Source: Emticicia sp. (GTDB lineage: Bacteria; Bacteroidota; Bacteroidia; Cytophagales; Spirosomataceae). Taken from it: DNA of 36,774 nucleotides. This document shows positions 24,533-33,198 of the stretch, piece by piece (position 1 is the first letter of the stretch; every line of letters begins with the position of its first letter). The translations under genes were made by a program, and so were the position numbers. The stretch is taken from contig JAFEIL010000071.1 in the NCBI GenBank assembly GCA_017495105.1, positions 1 to 36,774 on the forward strand, read 5' to 3'. The notes below the pieces were generated by a model that made no database searches, was not told the DNA's origin, and saw only the letters and a program-made list of their open reading frames with translations.

Positions 24533-26344
24533 TTACTTTATTTCAATGACTTCTTCTTTTAAGACTTTAAATTTGCCATTTTCGAGTTTTCCGATTTGCA
24601 TATTGAAACTTCCAATCGGTAAATCTGGCTTGGCTACAATCATATTGATGCGATTGTTGTAATATCGTCGAGTACTAAGAAATGTCGTGAATTTATTGGC
24701 TTGTGTTTCGAGATGAAATGCCAAATGATTGGAGTTATTGCTAAAAACGGCATAATAACCGTCATATCGTTTATTGGCTGGCACAAAAACATTGTTTATT
24801 TCAATCTTAAAAGTATTTGAGCCTTGAGTGACGTTTACTTGTTCACCTGTATTAGCTACAGTTTGGTTTTTGTATAAAGCTTGATTCAAATCATCAATTT
24901 CGGCAGGAGGTGTATAATTTTTGAAATGTACACGACTTATCCACAAAATGTCATTAACATATTTCATAACACCATGTACGAAACCTGCATAGTTATAAGG
25001 AGGAATTGGCATTAGTTGATAAGTGTTGATAGGAGCGTGGTCGTCAGGATTTCTGGAATTATTGAAAGCGTAATAATAATAACGTCCGTTATTTTTCCAG
25101 TTCAAAATAGTTGTTCCGAAGAATTTTCTGCGGTTTTCCACATCATCCCAACTTTCATAATATGAAAAGGCACTAAACAAAGCTGTTAAGATTATAGAAA
25201 TCTGCAAATATTTTTTCCAGTTTTTAGCTTGAATAACATTATAAAAACTCAGATAAACCACCACAAACAAAATCAACGAAACTGTTTTGTATCTACTCGC
25301 AAACGCTTGCTCTAGGCCTTGACTGGCACGAGAAGCTGCAAATGCTGCTCCGCTCAAACCAACAAATATGAAAGCAGACAATAAGTAAAGATTGAATTTT
25401 GGGTGTTTCAAGATAGTTTGGTACAGGGCACTCGTTTTTTCTTTTGCAAATTCTCTATAAGTAGTTAGATACCAAAAATATATAAAGCTTAAAATTAAAT
25501 ATAATACCCAACCAAGCATCACAACTCCTGCCGTAATGGCGATTGTATATTTAAGATTTGTACTATAAAATTGAACAGTACTGTCAATAGGAGAGCCGAA
25601 AAACGCAAAAATATCTCCAATAATAATGTGTGGATATTGCGTGAAATTTATCATAACATCGGGACGAATACCCGGTTTTTTGAAATCAAAGAAATAGAGT
25701 AAAAACGAAAAAACAGCAAAAACCAAAAATTGTATTTTTTCGCTACGTGTTCGAGCGTACAAAATCAAAGGAATGGCCGCTACGAACGAAAACATTCCGT
25801 TGCCATTCGTAAACATGGCTACAAAAAACAAGATATTAGCTAAGTAAAAAGCCCATTTTTGCTTGTAAAACAATAAAAGTGAAAATCCCCAAAGACCAAA
25901 AATGATAACGGTATTAGGCTGAAGAGAAGTAATCGCCCAAAAGATATTTTCGATGGGTTGTGTATTGAAAACAATAAAAATGATTGGAATAAGATAAGCC
26001 AATTTTAAATTGATTTCTCGCAAAACTCGGTAGAAAACAAAAGGTAAAATCAGAAGATACGAAACGCCCATGAGCATCAAAATCTTGTAATTTACCTCTC
26101 CAAAAAGATTGTAGCAAAGAAGTGTGCTAAGGCGTACGTACAAAATTCGGTGTTCACACATTTGTGAAAACAACAAAGCTATTTTTTCAGAGAAAGTTTC
26201 TTGCTGCATCCAACTTGCCAAAAAACCCTCGATTCCGTGCCAATCGTCGTTCCAACCAATATTGAAAGCATTATGAAAAACAAAAACATAAAAGCCAATG
26301 ATTGGCAAAAATATCAACAAATATGTGATGAGTTTTTTATTCAT
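24533..26344 (-). CDS. polytopic membrane protein, GT-C glycosyltransferase-like
   Basis: A 603-residue inner-membrane protein with about ten hydrophobic helices in the first two thirds (for example ITYLLIFLPIIGFYVFVF, KLAYLIPIIFIVF) and a soluble beta-rich C-terminal domain after about residue 420. The first loop carries a double Asp, WNDDWHG at residues 31-37, in the place where GT-C transferases keep their catalytic acids. That suggests transfer of a sugar from a polyprenyl-phosphate donor on the outer face of the membrane. No named family could be assigned by eye. It lies 21 bases below the preceding GT2 gene, so they are co-transcribed. The GT2 enzyme with membrane helices upstream could make its lipid-linked donor (inference). 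Confidence 0.75.
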   Translation of the reverse strand: MNKKLITYLLIFLPIIGFYVFVFHNAFNIGWNDDWHGIEGFLASWMQQETFSEKIALLFSQMCEHRILYVRLSTLLCYNLFGEVNYKILMLMGVSYLLILPFVFYRVLREINLKLAYLIPIIFIVFNTQPIENIFWAITSLQPNTVIIFGLWGFSLLLFYKQKWAFYLANILFFVAMFTNGNGMFSFVAAIPLILYARTRSEKIQFLVFAVFSFLLYFFDFKKPGIRPDVMINFTQYPHIIIGDIFAFFGSPIDSTVQFYSTNLKYTIAITAGVVMLGWVLYLILSFIYFWYLTTYREFAKEKTSALYQTILKHPKFNLYLLSAFIFVGLSGAAFAASRASQGLEQAFASRYKTVSLILFVVVYLSFYNVIQAKNWKKYLQISIILTALFSAFSYYESWDDVENRRKFFGTTILNWKNNGRYYYYAFNNSRNPDDHAPINTYQLMPIPPYNYAGFVHGVMKYVNDILWISRVHFKNYTPPAEIDDLNQALYKNQTVANTGEQVNVTQGSNTFKIEINNVFVPANKRYDGYYAVFSNNSNHLAFHLETQANKFTTFLSTRRYYNNRINMIVAKPDLPIGSFNMQIGKLENGKFKVLKEEVIEIK

Positions 26345-26365
26345 ACTCTAAAATCGTAATTGGAT

Positions 26366-27289
26366 TTATATTTTTTCAACAGTTTGGATATAATCTTGAA
26401 AATGTACTGCAGGAAGGAAATTGAAGTTTACACGATAAGAAAGAACCGTGAAAACTAAAATCAAGGTACTGAGAAATGCTTGGCTCAAAATTCCAAAAAA
26501 CAAGAGTAAGCCCCAAATAGGAATATGGTAATCGAAAATAAAAACTAAAGAAATCCCAAAAACTGCGGACAAAATGAGCAATGAAACCGCTATTAGCAAT
26601 CTGACAGAAACGGTATCGACATAAACAGCTACTGCACTCAAGCCATGAATCACTAAAGAGGTATAATTCATTTTTGATTTCCCCGTATATCTTTCTCCAC
26701 GCTCCAAACCAACCGATTTATACAGCAATCGAGAACGAATAACACCGCCAGGGTAATGATTCCAAATATCAGAAATATGAGCAACTTTGTCGAGTAAACC
26801 CTTTGGAATCACTGAATAATTTCCAAAATTGATGACTTTTCCTGTCAAAAAAACAAAAATGTATTTGTAAATTTTATAAAAAATCTTGAAGAAAAAACTC
26901 TCTTTTCGCTTAGTTCGGCGGGCAAAAACAATCTTATTTGCCTTTCCTTCGATAGCTTCTTCCAATAAAATCGGCAGATGTTCGGGTTTGTCTTCGCCGT
27001 CAACATCCATGACAACAACCAAATCTTGCTCCGAATTTTTATTCAAATATGAAACTCCAATTGCAATAGATTTTTGATGACCGAGGTTTTTGTTGAGGTG
27101 AATTATTTCGAGAGGATGTCCAGCTAGCTTTTTAGCATCAACTTCTAAACTCGAACAATCGTTTACAACCAGAATCCGATAATCTGCAAATTGAGTAGGT
27201 GAAAGCACTTTACGAACGTCTTCAACGAGTTTGTAAAGGCAATCCCAGTCATTAAAAAGAGGTGTAACGATTGCTATTTTGTAAGACAT
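26366..27289 (-). CDS. family 2 glycosyltransferase with membrane helices (divergent DPM1-like)
   Basis: A 307-residue GT2 enzyme. The core begins IAIVTPLFNDWDCL. VVNDCSS supplies the first Asp, LNKNLGHQKSIAIGVSYL is the subgroup motif matching the NFGHQ motif of the 21605-22567 protein, and VVVMDVDGEDKPEHLP is the DxD-like metal site. In the latter the second part reads GED rather than LQD. Two membrane helices follow near residues 225-285. It probably attaches a sugar to a polyprenyl phosphate carrier. It is followed within 21 bases by the GT-C-like gene and preceded by a repeat-bearing 120-base spacer. Confidence 0.88.
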   Translation of the reverse strand: MSYKIAIVTPLFNDWDCLYKLVEDVRKVLSPTQFADYRILVVNDCSSLEVDAKKLAGHPLEIIHLNKNLGHQKSIAIGVSYLNKNSEQDLVVVMDVDGEDKPEHLPILLEEAIEGKANKIVFARRTKRKESFFFKIFYKIYKYIFVFLTGKVINFGNYSVIPKGLLDKVAHISDIWNHYPGGVIRSRLLYKSVGLERGERYTGKSKMNYTSLVIHGLSAVAVYVDTVSVRLLIAVSLLILSAVFGISLVFIFDYHIPIWGLLLFFGILSQAFLSTLILVFTVLSYRVNFNFLPAVHFQDYIQTVEKI

Positions 27290-27302
27290 AAACCCCTGAA
27301 AT

Positions 27303-27389
27303 TGCTTTAAGCTTTAGGCAATAGGCATTAAGCAAGTTATATTTGTTAAGAAAATTTATAGCATATAGCCTAAAGCAGAATGCTTTAAG
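27303..27389. repeat. intergenic repeat with direct and inverted copies
   Basis: TGCTTTAAG occurs at 27303-27311 and 27381-27389. GCTTTAGGC (27311-27319) is mirrored by GCCTAAAGC (27368-27376). The whole spacer between two glycosyltransferase genes can fold back on itself. It could be a REP-like element or a processing hairpin in the operon RNA. Confidence 0.5.
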
Positions 27390-27409
27390 TCATAATTTTT
27401 GTAAAAATA

Positions 27410-28237
27410 CTAAAATTTCGCTTCAAGTGCTTGAATTTGTTTTTCGTATGATATTAGTGTTTGCTGAATAGTGGTATTGTACTTGAAATTTAACCATTCG
27501 TTAATATCGGTAAACATTTGTTGGCGGTTTCGTAGAAAATATAAATTGCTTGAAGATTGTACATTACTCAAGCCACCACGGTGCTTGCGGTAAACGCCCA
27601 TAGCTTCGTTAATATAATGAATCTTACCCGTTGCGGCTAGCTGAATTACCAAAGCCCAATCTCCTGCTGCGGCACGGCTGTGCCATCCTACAAAGTCCTG
27701 CTCTCGGAAAATATTTCGATAAAGTGTAGCAGCAGTAGCAATAAACCAACGGTCTTCCAAAATATCCACAATACTTGATTCGGACTTTTGATTTTCGTCA
27801 TTGAAAAAATGTTCGGGCGAATTATCTTCATAAATCACTTGCATATTATGGTGACAAATAGCGTAATTTTTATTTTTTTCCATGAAATCTACTTGTTTTT
27901 GTAGTTTCAGAGGGTCTGTCCAAAAATCATCGCCTTCGCAAAGTGCTACGTAATCGCCTCTACAAATTTTCAGCAGTCCCAAAACATTATTTCTACCACC
28001 AAACTCTTTTGGTTCTTTCGGCCCCTGATTTTCTTTATGTAAAAACGCTTGGAATATTTTTGGATACTTATCAACATATTCTTGAATAATCTGTTGATTA
28101 TTATCCGTCGAAGCGTCATCACCGATTACGATTTCAATCTCAAAATCAGTCTGCTGCATCAAAACTCCATCAAGGGTCTGACGAATATATTTTTCGTGAT
28201 TATAAGTCGGAACACAAACACTTACTTTTGGTGCCAT
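27410..28237 (-). CDS. family 2 glycosyltransferase (soluble GT-A)
   Basis: A 275-residue GT2 enzyme without membrane helices. It has VSVCVPTYNHEKYIRQTLDGVL, IGDDASTDN (nucleotide-binding Asp pair), CEGDDFWTDP (metal-binding ExDD-type motif) and a C-terminal WHSRAAAGDWALVIQLAATG acceptor-side segment. It is clearly paralogous to the next gene upstream (28321-29331), sharing YNHEK(Y/F)IR(Q/K)TLD, GDDASTD, W(F)IATxA and VYRK motifs in the same order. It is the second member of the cluster transcribed on the minus strand. It likely adds one sugar of a surface glycan; donor and acceptor are unknown. Confidence 0.92.
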   Translation of the reverse strand: MAPKVSVCVPTYNHEKYIRQTLDGVLMQQTDFEIEIVIGDDASTDNNQQIIQEYVDKYPKIFQAFLHKENQGPKEPKEFGGRNNVLGLLKICRGDYVALCEGDDFWTDPLKLQKQVDFMEKNKNYAICHHNMQVIYEDNSPEHFFNDENQKSESSIVDILEDRWFIATAATLYRNIFREQDFVGWHSRAAAGDWALVIQLAATGKIHYINEAMGVYRKHRGGLSNVQSSSNLYFLRNRQQMFTDINEWLNFKYNTTIQQTLISYEKQIQALEAKF

Positions 28238-28320
28238 GATATTTTGTAATTTAATACATTTTTGAAGGTTGTGATTTTAGATACATAGTTGTTAAAAAAC
28301 AATTTGCAACAAATACAACA

Positions 28321-29331
28321 CTAAAAACTTTTCTTAATTCGATGAGGTAGAAGAGCAAAGAAACTGTAAAGATTACTTAGCCATTTTGGAAAAATGTATT
28401 CTCTTATAATCTCGTTTCTTATCTCTCGACTTGGTTTTGCTAATCTTAAATATATAATTGCGGTAGGCATCTGTTTGAAGTATTTTCCTACAAACTGCTT
28501 ACAATCAAGCATCATGCGGTAATAACGAGCAATATTTTTATTAAGTGTTTCGTGAAATTTATAGTCTAATTCTTGGTCAATTCCACGATACATTCCGATG
28601 CGATTTTGTAAGAAATCAAAATCTTTATAGCCATCCGTAAAACTCATGCCGCTATTTCGGTTTTTTCGGTAAACCGACATAGTTTCGTTGATATACCTAA
28701 ACTTAGTGCCGCCTTTTCCCAACAAAATATAGCGAGGAATATCACCACTTTTTGACTCATGAAACCATTGTGGATAATAAGTAATAACGCCATTACGGAA
28801 TAAAATAGCCGAAGTGGCAATAAACCAAATTTCGTCTTCGCCAATAAAATCTTCTACTGTAACGATTTCCTTTTGGTCAGGAGTATTTACAAACTGATTC
28901 GGGTGAGAATCATCATCAAAAATAATTTCGGCATTATGAAAACAAGCCACGAAGTCAGAATTTTGGTCTAAAAAATCAGCCAATTTTTGAAGTTTTTTGT
29001 CGGAAGTCCAATAGTCGTCGCCATCCATTGGGGCAATGTATTTTCCTTTGGTAATGGTCAGTGCGGCCAAAGTATTGGCTTTGCCAAATCCACCAAGATT
29101 TTTCTCGTGGAGCATTGGTACAATAATATCTGGATATTTGGCGTAGTATTCTCTTATGATTTCTGCCGTCGAATCAGTAGAGGCATCATCGCCAACGATA
29201 ACTTCATATTTAAAATTGACTTGTTGCGAAAGTATCGAATCGAGGGTTTTACGAATAAATTTTTCGTGATTATAAGTCAAAACTATCACACTGACTTTTA
29301 TATCCGAATTTTCGTTTGGAAAAGTATTCAA
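28321..29331 (-). CDS. family 2 glycosyltransferase (soluble GT-A), first gene of the cluster
   Basis: A 336-residue GT2 enzyme. It has VSVIVLTYNHEKFIRKTLDSIL, VGDDASTDS, MDGDDYWTSDKKLQ and FIATSAILFRN, with a C-terminal extension of about 60 residues compared with its paralogue at 27410-28237. That extension is rich in basic and aromatic residues and may attach to the membrane surface. The start at 29331 (MNTFPNENSD) has a short non-homologous lead; an internal start is unlikely because the core begins at residue 12. It is probably the first gene of the minus-strand cluster, divergent from the acyl-CoA ligase gene. Confidence 0.92.
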   Translation of the reverse strand: MNTFPNENSDIKVSVIVLTYNHEKFIRKTLDSILSQQVNFKYEVIVGDDASTDSTAEIIREYYAKYPDIIVPMLHEKNLGGFGKANTLAALTITKGKYIAPMDGDDYWTSDKKLQKLADFLDQNSDFVACFHNAEIIFDDDSHPNQFVNTPDQKEIVTVEDFIGEDEIWFIATSAILFRNGVITYYPQWFHESKSGDIPRYILLGKGGTKFRYINETMSVYRKNRNSGMSFTDGYKDFDFLQNRIGMYRGIDQELDYKFHETLNKNIARYYRMMLDCKQFVGKYFKQMPTAIIYLRLAKPSREIRNEIIREYIFPKWLSNLYSFFALLPHRIKKSF

Positions 29332-29539
29332 GGAATTTCTACAATTAACTTATTGAAATAAAGACCCTTTTGTTTGCGAATTTTAACAAAAGTGTTGACA
29401 AAATTAGGGCAAAATGCTCTTATAATATTATAAACATGTTAATTATTCTAATAATCAGACATTTTTTTGCTTTATAACCTCTTCTAATCAATAAATCGTC
29501 TTATTTTTACATCGAAAAATACAAACAAACTATAAAACC

Positions 29540-31249
29540 ATGCCTGTTACCACTGAAACTTACCCTTGGCTAAAGTATTATCCAAAGGGTGTTCCCTACG
29601 AAATTAATCCAGAAGCCTATCCTTCGATTTTAGAATTGATGGAAGATGGATTTAAGAAATTTAGTCATAAGTCGGCCTATGCGTGTATGGGTAAAGAAAT
29701 CACTTACGGCCAACTTGATACGCTTTCACGAAATTTTGCAGCATATCTGCAAAGTATTGGAATGGAAAAAGGAGATCGATTAGCGATTCAGATGCCGAAC
29801 GTGTTGCAATATCCTGTGGCAATGTTTGGTGCATTGCGTGCCGGACTTACGGTCGTAAACACCAATCCGCTTTACACACCACGTGAAATGGAACATCAGT
29901 TTAAAGATTCGGGTGCAAAAGCTATCGTGATTGTGGCAAATTTTGCGTCAAGCCTTGAAAAGATAATAGGAAATACTTCTATTAAGCACGTTTTCGTAAC
30001 AGAGTTGGGCGATATGCTGGGTTTTCCTAAAAAGCAAATTGTGAACTTTGTGGTGAAAAGCGTCAAGAAAATGGTTCCTGCGTTTAGCTTGCCAACTGCA
30101 CAGTCTTTTATGGATGCAGTAAGTAAAGGTGCAAGTCAAACTTGGAAAAAGCCATCGATGAACAATTCGGACTTAGCTTTTATTCAATATACAGGCGGAA
30201 CAACGGGCGTATCCAAAGGTGCAATGCTTACACACCGAAATATTGTCTCAAACCTAGAAGCGAACAATGTTTGGCAAGGAGTTTTGACTGATAAAATTAC
30301 CGATGAAAAACCCGTAGTAGTAGCTGCATTGCCACTTTATCATATTTATGCCCTTACAGTAAATGCTCTTACGGCATTGAAAACAGGAACGATGAATTTG
30401 TTAATTACGAACCCTCGTGATTTGGAGGCTTTCATCAAAGATTTGAAAAAATATCCTCCGCATGTATTTACGGGTGTGAATACGTTATATAACGGTTTAT
30501 TGAACCATCCAAAAATTGGAGAAGTTGATTTCAGCAAATTAATTATTACATCGGCGGGTGGAATGGCCTTGCAAGGTGTAGTGGCAAATCGTTGGAAAGA
30601 TTTGACAGGAAATCTTCCAGCCGAAGGTTATGGTCTGTCAGAAACTTCACCGGTGCTTACTTCGAATCCGCTTATTGGCGAAAATCGTGTTGGCACAATT
30701 GGAATTCCTTGGCCAAGTACCGAAGTGAAAATCTTGAAAGATGATGAAACATGGGCAGAGATTGGCGAACCAGGCGAAATCGTGGCTCATGGCCCACAGG
30801 TGATGGCAGGCTACTATAATAGAGAAGACGAAACAGCTAAAGTTACGTTTATTGACAGCGAAGGTAAATCTTGGTTCAAGACGGGCGATGTGGGAGTAAT
30901 GAGTGCCGATGGCTTCTTTAAGATTGTGGATAGAAAAAAAGATATGATTTTGGTTTCAGGTTTTAATGTATATCCAAACGAAATAGAAGATGTGGTAGCT
31001 ACTTGCCCTGGAGTTTTGGAAGTTGCTTGTATTGGTGTCGCTGATGAAAAATCGACCGAAGCCGTTAAAGTTTTTGTGGTGAAAAAAGACCAAAGCCTTA
31101 CTGCAGAGCAAATAAAAGCATATTGTAAAGAAAACCTCACTGCTTATAAATGTCCGAAGCACATTGAGTTCCGTACCGAATTGCCAAAGACAAACGTTGG
31201 TAAGATTTTGCGTAGAAGTCTAAAAGAAGAAGAAATAGCGAAGAAATAG
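29540..31249 (+). CDS. fadD: long-chain fatty-acid--CoA ligase
   Basis: A 569-residue AMP-forming ligase that activates fatty acids to acyl-CoA for beta-oxidation or phospholipid use. The P-loop YTGGTTGVSKGAMLTHRN lies at residues 217-234, the motif GYGLSETSPV near 366, and the C-terminal DRKKDMILVSGFNVYPNEIE near 463-482. The conserved Lys of the acylation step is in the end segment PKTNVGKILRRSLKEEE. Length and motif order match bacterial FadD. It is a single gene, divergent from the glycosyltransferase cluster. No AGTATGC palindrome like that before the acyl-CoA dehydrogenase is seen upstream. A hairpin terminator follows. Confidence 0.94.
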   Translation: MPVTTETYPWLKYYPKGVPYEINPEAYPSILELMEDGFKKFSHKSAYACMGKEITYGQLDTLSRNFAAYLQSIGMEKGDRLAIQMPNVLQYPVAMFGALRAGLTVVNTNPLYTPREMEHQFKDSGAKAIVIVANFASSLEKIIGNTSIKHVFVTELGDMLGFPKKQIVNFVVKSVKKMVPAFSLPTAQSFMDAVSKGASQTWKKPSMNNSDLAFIQYTGGTTGVSKGAMLTHRNIVSNLEANNVWQGVLTDKITDEKPVVVAALPLYHIYALTVNALTALKTGTMNLLITNPRDLEAFIKDLKKYPPHVFTGVNTLYNGLLNHPKIGEVDFSKLIITSAGGMALQGVVANRWKDLTGNLPAEGYGLSETSPVLTSNPLIGENRVGTIGIPWPSTEVKILKDDETWAEIGEPGEIVAHGPQVMAGYYNREDETAKVTFIDSEGKSWFKTGDVGVMSADGFFKIVDRKKDMILVSGFNVYPNEIEDVVATCPGVLEVACIGVADEKSTEAVKVFVVKKDQSLTAEQIKAYCKENLTAYKCPKHIEFRTELPKTNVGKILRRSLKEEEIAKK

Positions 31250-31300
31250 ACTTTAGATATGAGATTCTAGACAACAGAAAAATCATAAAAAAGCCGTATA

Positions 31301-31336
31301 AAGCCCACTTTATCATTAGATAAGAGTGGGTTTTTC
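31301..31336 (+). terminator. terminator after the acyl-CoA ligase gene
   Basis: CCCACT...AGTGGG with an inner TTAT/ATAA pairing (one bulged G), followed by T5-C-T2. Stem spans about 31303-31330. Confidence 0.65.
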
Positions 31337-31412
31337 TTGAAAACTAAGTAAATTCTTTAAATACAAACCAACATCTTTTTGATATTTTTATCGTTAAGAA
31401 AGAATATTTTTA

Positions 31413-31420
31413 TAAATTTG
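31413..31420 (+). promoter_or_regulatory. putative -7 box of the SPOR lipoprotein gene
   Basis: TAAATTTG fits the TAnnTTTG consensus, 52 bases before the start codon. A TTTTTG upstream (about 31376-31381) is too far for a standard -33, so the call is tentative. Confidence 0.4.
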
Positions 31421-31472
31421 ACCGTCTTTTCGAGATAAAAGTGAGGTCTGCCTAAAATCTAAAGAATATACA

Positions 31473-32024
31473 ATGAAGATTTTTTTAAAAGTAGTGCTTT
31501 GTATTTGTCTATCAATAATCGTTAGTGCTTGTAGTCGGTCGACAACACCTACTAAAAACAATAATATTGGTATTGGTAATTATGAAGAAGACCTTTCGGA
31601 TGTTCGTGTAAAATACGACCCTAAACCCATAACATCACCATCTAGTGAAAAAGTGTCTGCTAAAGAAAAGTCAAGCGGAATAGCTATTCAACTTCCACAG
31701 CAAGTAAATTCGCAAGTTGATATTGCTCTTGACTCCATTGCGGTCAGAAACAAAAACGTTCGATATTCAACTGGTTATCGAATTCAGGTTTATGTTGGTA
31801 ATGACCGTCGAGACGTGGATGAAGCGAAAGTATTTATTTACCAAAACTTTCCTGAACTCAATACCTATCTTACCTTCAGCCAACCAACATACAAACTCAA
31901 AGTGGGCGATTTTACTTCAAGATTAGATGCCGAGCGATATTACTCATCCATCAAGAACCGATACTCAATGGCTATGGTGGTTTCGGAAAGGATTGACATT
32001 AAAAAAAGTATGCAGACAAAATAA
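31473..32024 (+). CDS. SPOR domain-containing lipoprotein
   Basis: A 183-residue predicted lipoprotein. Signal peptide with lipobox IVSAC puts the lipidated Cys at residue 20. A disordered Ser/Thr/Lys-rich linker follows. A SPOR-like domain occupies about residues 97-176 (GYRIQVYVGNDRRDVDEAKVF, YKLKVGDFTSRLDAERYYSSIK). SPOR domains bind denuded septal peptidoglycan glycan strands, so it may act at division sites or anchor the outer membrane to the wall. It is followed by a gap of 185 bases and then fabD on the same strand. Confidence 0.85.
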   Translation: MKIFLKVVLCICLSIIVSACSRSTTPTKNNNIGIGNYEEDLSDVRVKYDPKPITSPSSEKVSAKEKSSGIAIQLPQQVNSQVDIALDSIAVRNKNVRYSTGYRIQVYVGNDRRDVDEAKVFIYQNFPELNTYLTFSQPTYKLKVGDFTSRLDAERYYSSIKNRYSMAMVVSERIDIKKSMQTK

Positions 32025-32028
32025 AAGT

Positions 32029-32078
32029 TGAGTTTTGAAGCGGAACGTCGCCCGTTTATAATGGGTGTATAAAACTCA
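32029..32078 (+). other. intergenic fold-back before fabD with a dispersed 19-base motif
   Basis: TGAGTTTT (32029-32036) pairs perfectly with AAAACTCA (32071-32078). Inside, GAAGCGGAACGTCGCCCGT (32037-32055) closely matches GAAGCGAAACGTCGCACCGT in the tRNA-derived repeats near 36446-36580 (one substitution and one gap). The stem could be a terminator or a small mobile repeat; there is no T-run. Confidence 0.4.
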
Positions 32079-32209
32079 GAGTTATTTGGTGTAATAAAGA
32101 AAGTCTGTAAAAACAGATTTAATAGTTTTTTTATCAGTGTTTTAGAATTGGTAAATATGGGTTGGATAATATTACCAATAACCATTTTTCCAGTAACCAG
32201 TAGCAAAAT

Positions 32210-33082
32210 ATGACAGCTTATGTTTTTCCTGGGCAAGGGGCTCAGTTTAGTGGAATGGGTAAAAATCTTTACGAAAGTTCGGAATCTGCCCGCCAAATGT
32301 TTGATAAAGCCAATGAAATTTTGGGCTTTGAAATTACAAAAATAATGTTTGAGGGAACTGATGAAGAACTCAAACAAACCAATGTAACTCAGCCTGCTAT
32401 ATTCTTGCATTCAGTAATTTTGGCTTCAACCATCGAAGATTTTAAACCAGATATGGTTGCAGGTCACTCTTTGGGAGAATTTTCGGCCTTAGTGACAGCA
32501 GGTGCATTATCGTTTGAAGATGGATTGAAACTTGTTTCGCAACGTGCTAATGCTATGCAACGTGCATGTGAGATAAATCCATCAACAATGGCGGCAATTT
32601 TAAACTTAGCCGATAATGTAGTAGAAGATATTTGTGCAGGAATCGATGGCGTAGTTGTAGCTGCTAATTATAATTGCCCGGGTCAATTAGTAATTTCGGG
32701 AACAATCGAAGCTGTAACTGTGGCTTGCGAACAACTAAAAGCCGCAGGTGCAAAAAGAGCATTGATTTTGCCAGTTGGTGGAGCATTTCACTCACCATTG
32801 ATGGAGCCAGCTCGTGAAGAATTGGCCGCAGCGATTGAAAGCACAACTTTTTCGACGCCAAGCTGTCCGATTTATCAAAACGTGAATGCACAGCCATCAA
32901 CGGATGTGGCAACAATCAAAGCAAATTTGATTGCACAACTTACTGGCCCAGTTCGTTGGACTCAGTCAGTACAAAATATGGTAGCCGATGGTGCAACAAA
33001 ATTTGTAGAGTGTGGTCCAGGAAAGGTTTTGCAAGGTTTAGTGAAGAAAATTGCTCCAGAAACCGAAACAGCTGGCGTTTAA
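32210..33082 (+). CDS. fabD: malonyl-CoA:ACP transacylase
   Basis: Transfers malonyl groups from CoA to acyl carrier protein to feed fatty acid elongation. At 290 residues it has the standard length. It starts with YVFPGQGAQFSGMGKNL. The nucleophile is S87 in GHSLGE (residues 85-90), and H194 in GGAFHSPLM is its partner. The Gln of PGQGAQ forms the oxyanion hole, and VECGPGKVLQGL is the conserved C-terminal motif. The ATG at 32210 fits the start of the family. It is convergent with the plsC gene and is separated from it by two consecutive hairpins. No fabH or acpP is adjacent. Confidence 0.97.
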   Translation: MTAYVFPGQGAQFSGMGKNLYESSESARQMFDKANEILGFEITKIMFEGTDEELKQTNVTQPAIFLHSVILASTIEDFKPDMVAGHSLGEFSALVTAGALSFEDGLKLVSQRANAMQRACEINPSTMAAILNLADNVVEDICAGIDGVVVAANYNCPGQLVISGTIEAVTVACEQLKAAGAKRALILPVGGAFHSPLMEPAREELAAAIESTTFSTPSCPIYQNVNAQPSTDVATIKANLIAQLTGPVRWTQSVQNMVADGATKFVECGPGKVLQGLVKKIAPETETAGV

Positions 33083-33105
33083 ATTCAATGCTTGAATGAT
33101 ATAAT

Positions 33106-33136
33106 TAAATAATGAGCGAAAATCGTTCATTATTTA
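33106..33136 (+). terminator. first hairpin after fabD
   Basis: TAAATAATGAGCG (33106-33118) pairs with CGTTCATTATTTA (33124-33136) with one G-U pair and a 5-base loop. It shares a base with the next hairpin. Confidence 0.6.
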
Positions 33137-33179
33137 ATAAAGAAGCCCAACTTGATTTTTTAGGTTGGGCTTCTTTATT
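33136..33179. terminator. bidirectional terminator between fabD and plsC
   Basis: A perfect 16-bp stem, AATAAAGAAGCCCAAC (33136-33151) with GTTGGGCTTCTTTATT (33164-33179). A/T flanks on both sides can end transcription of both convergent genes. Confidence 0.9.
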
Positions 33180-33198
33180 CTTATCAAAATCAAGTTCC

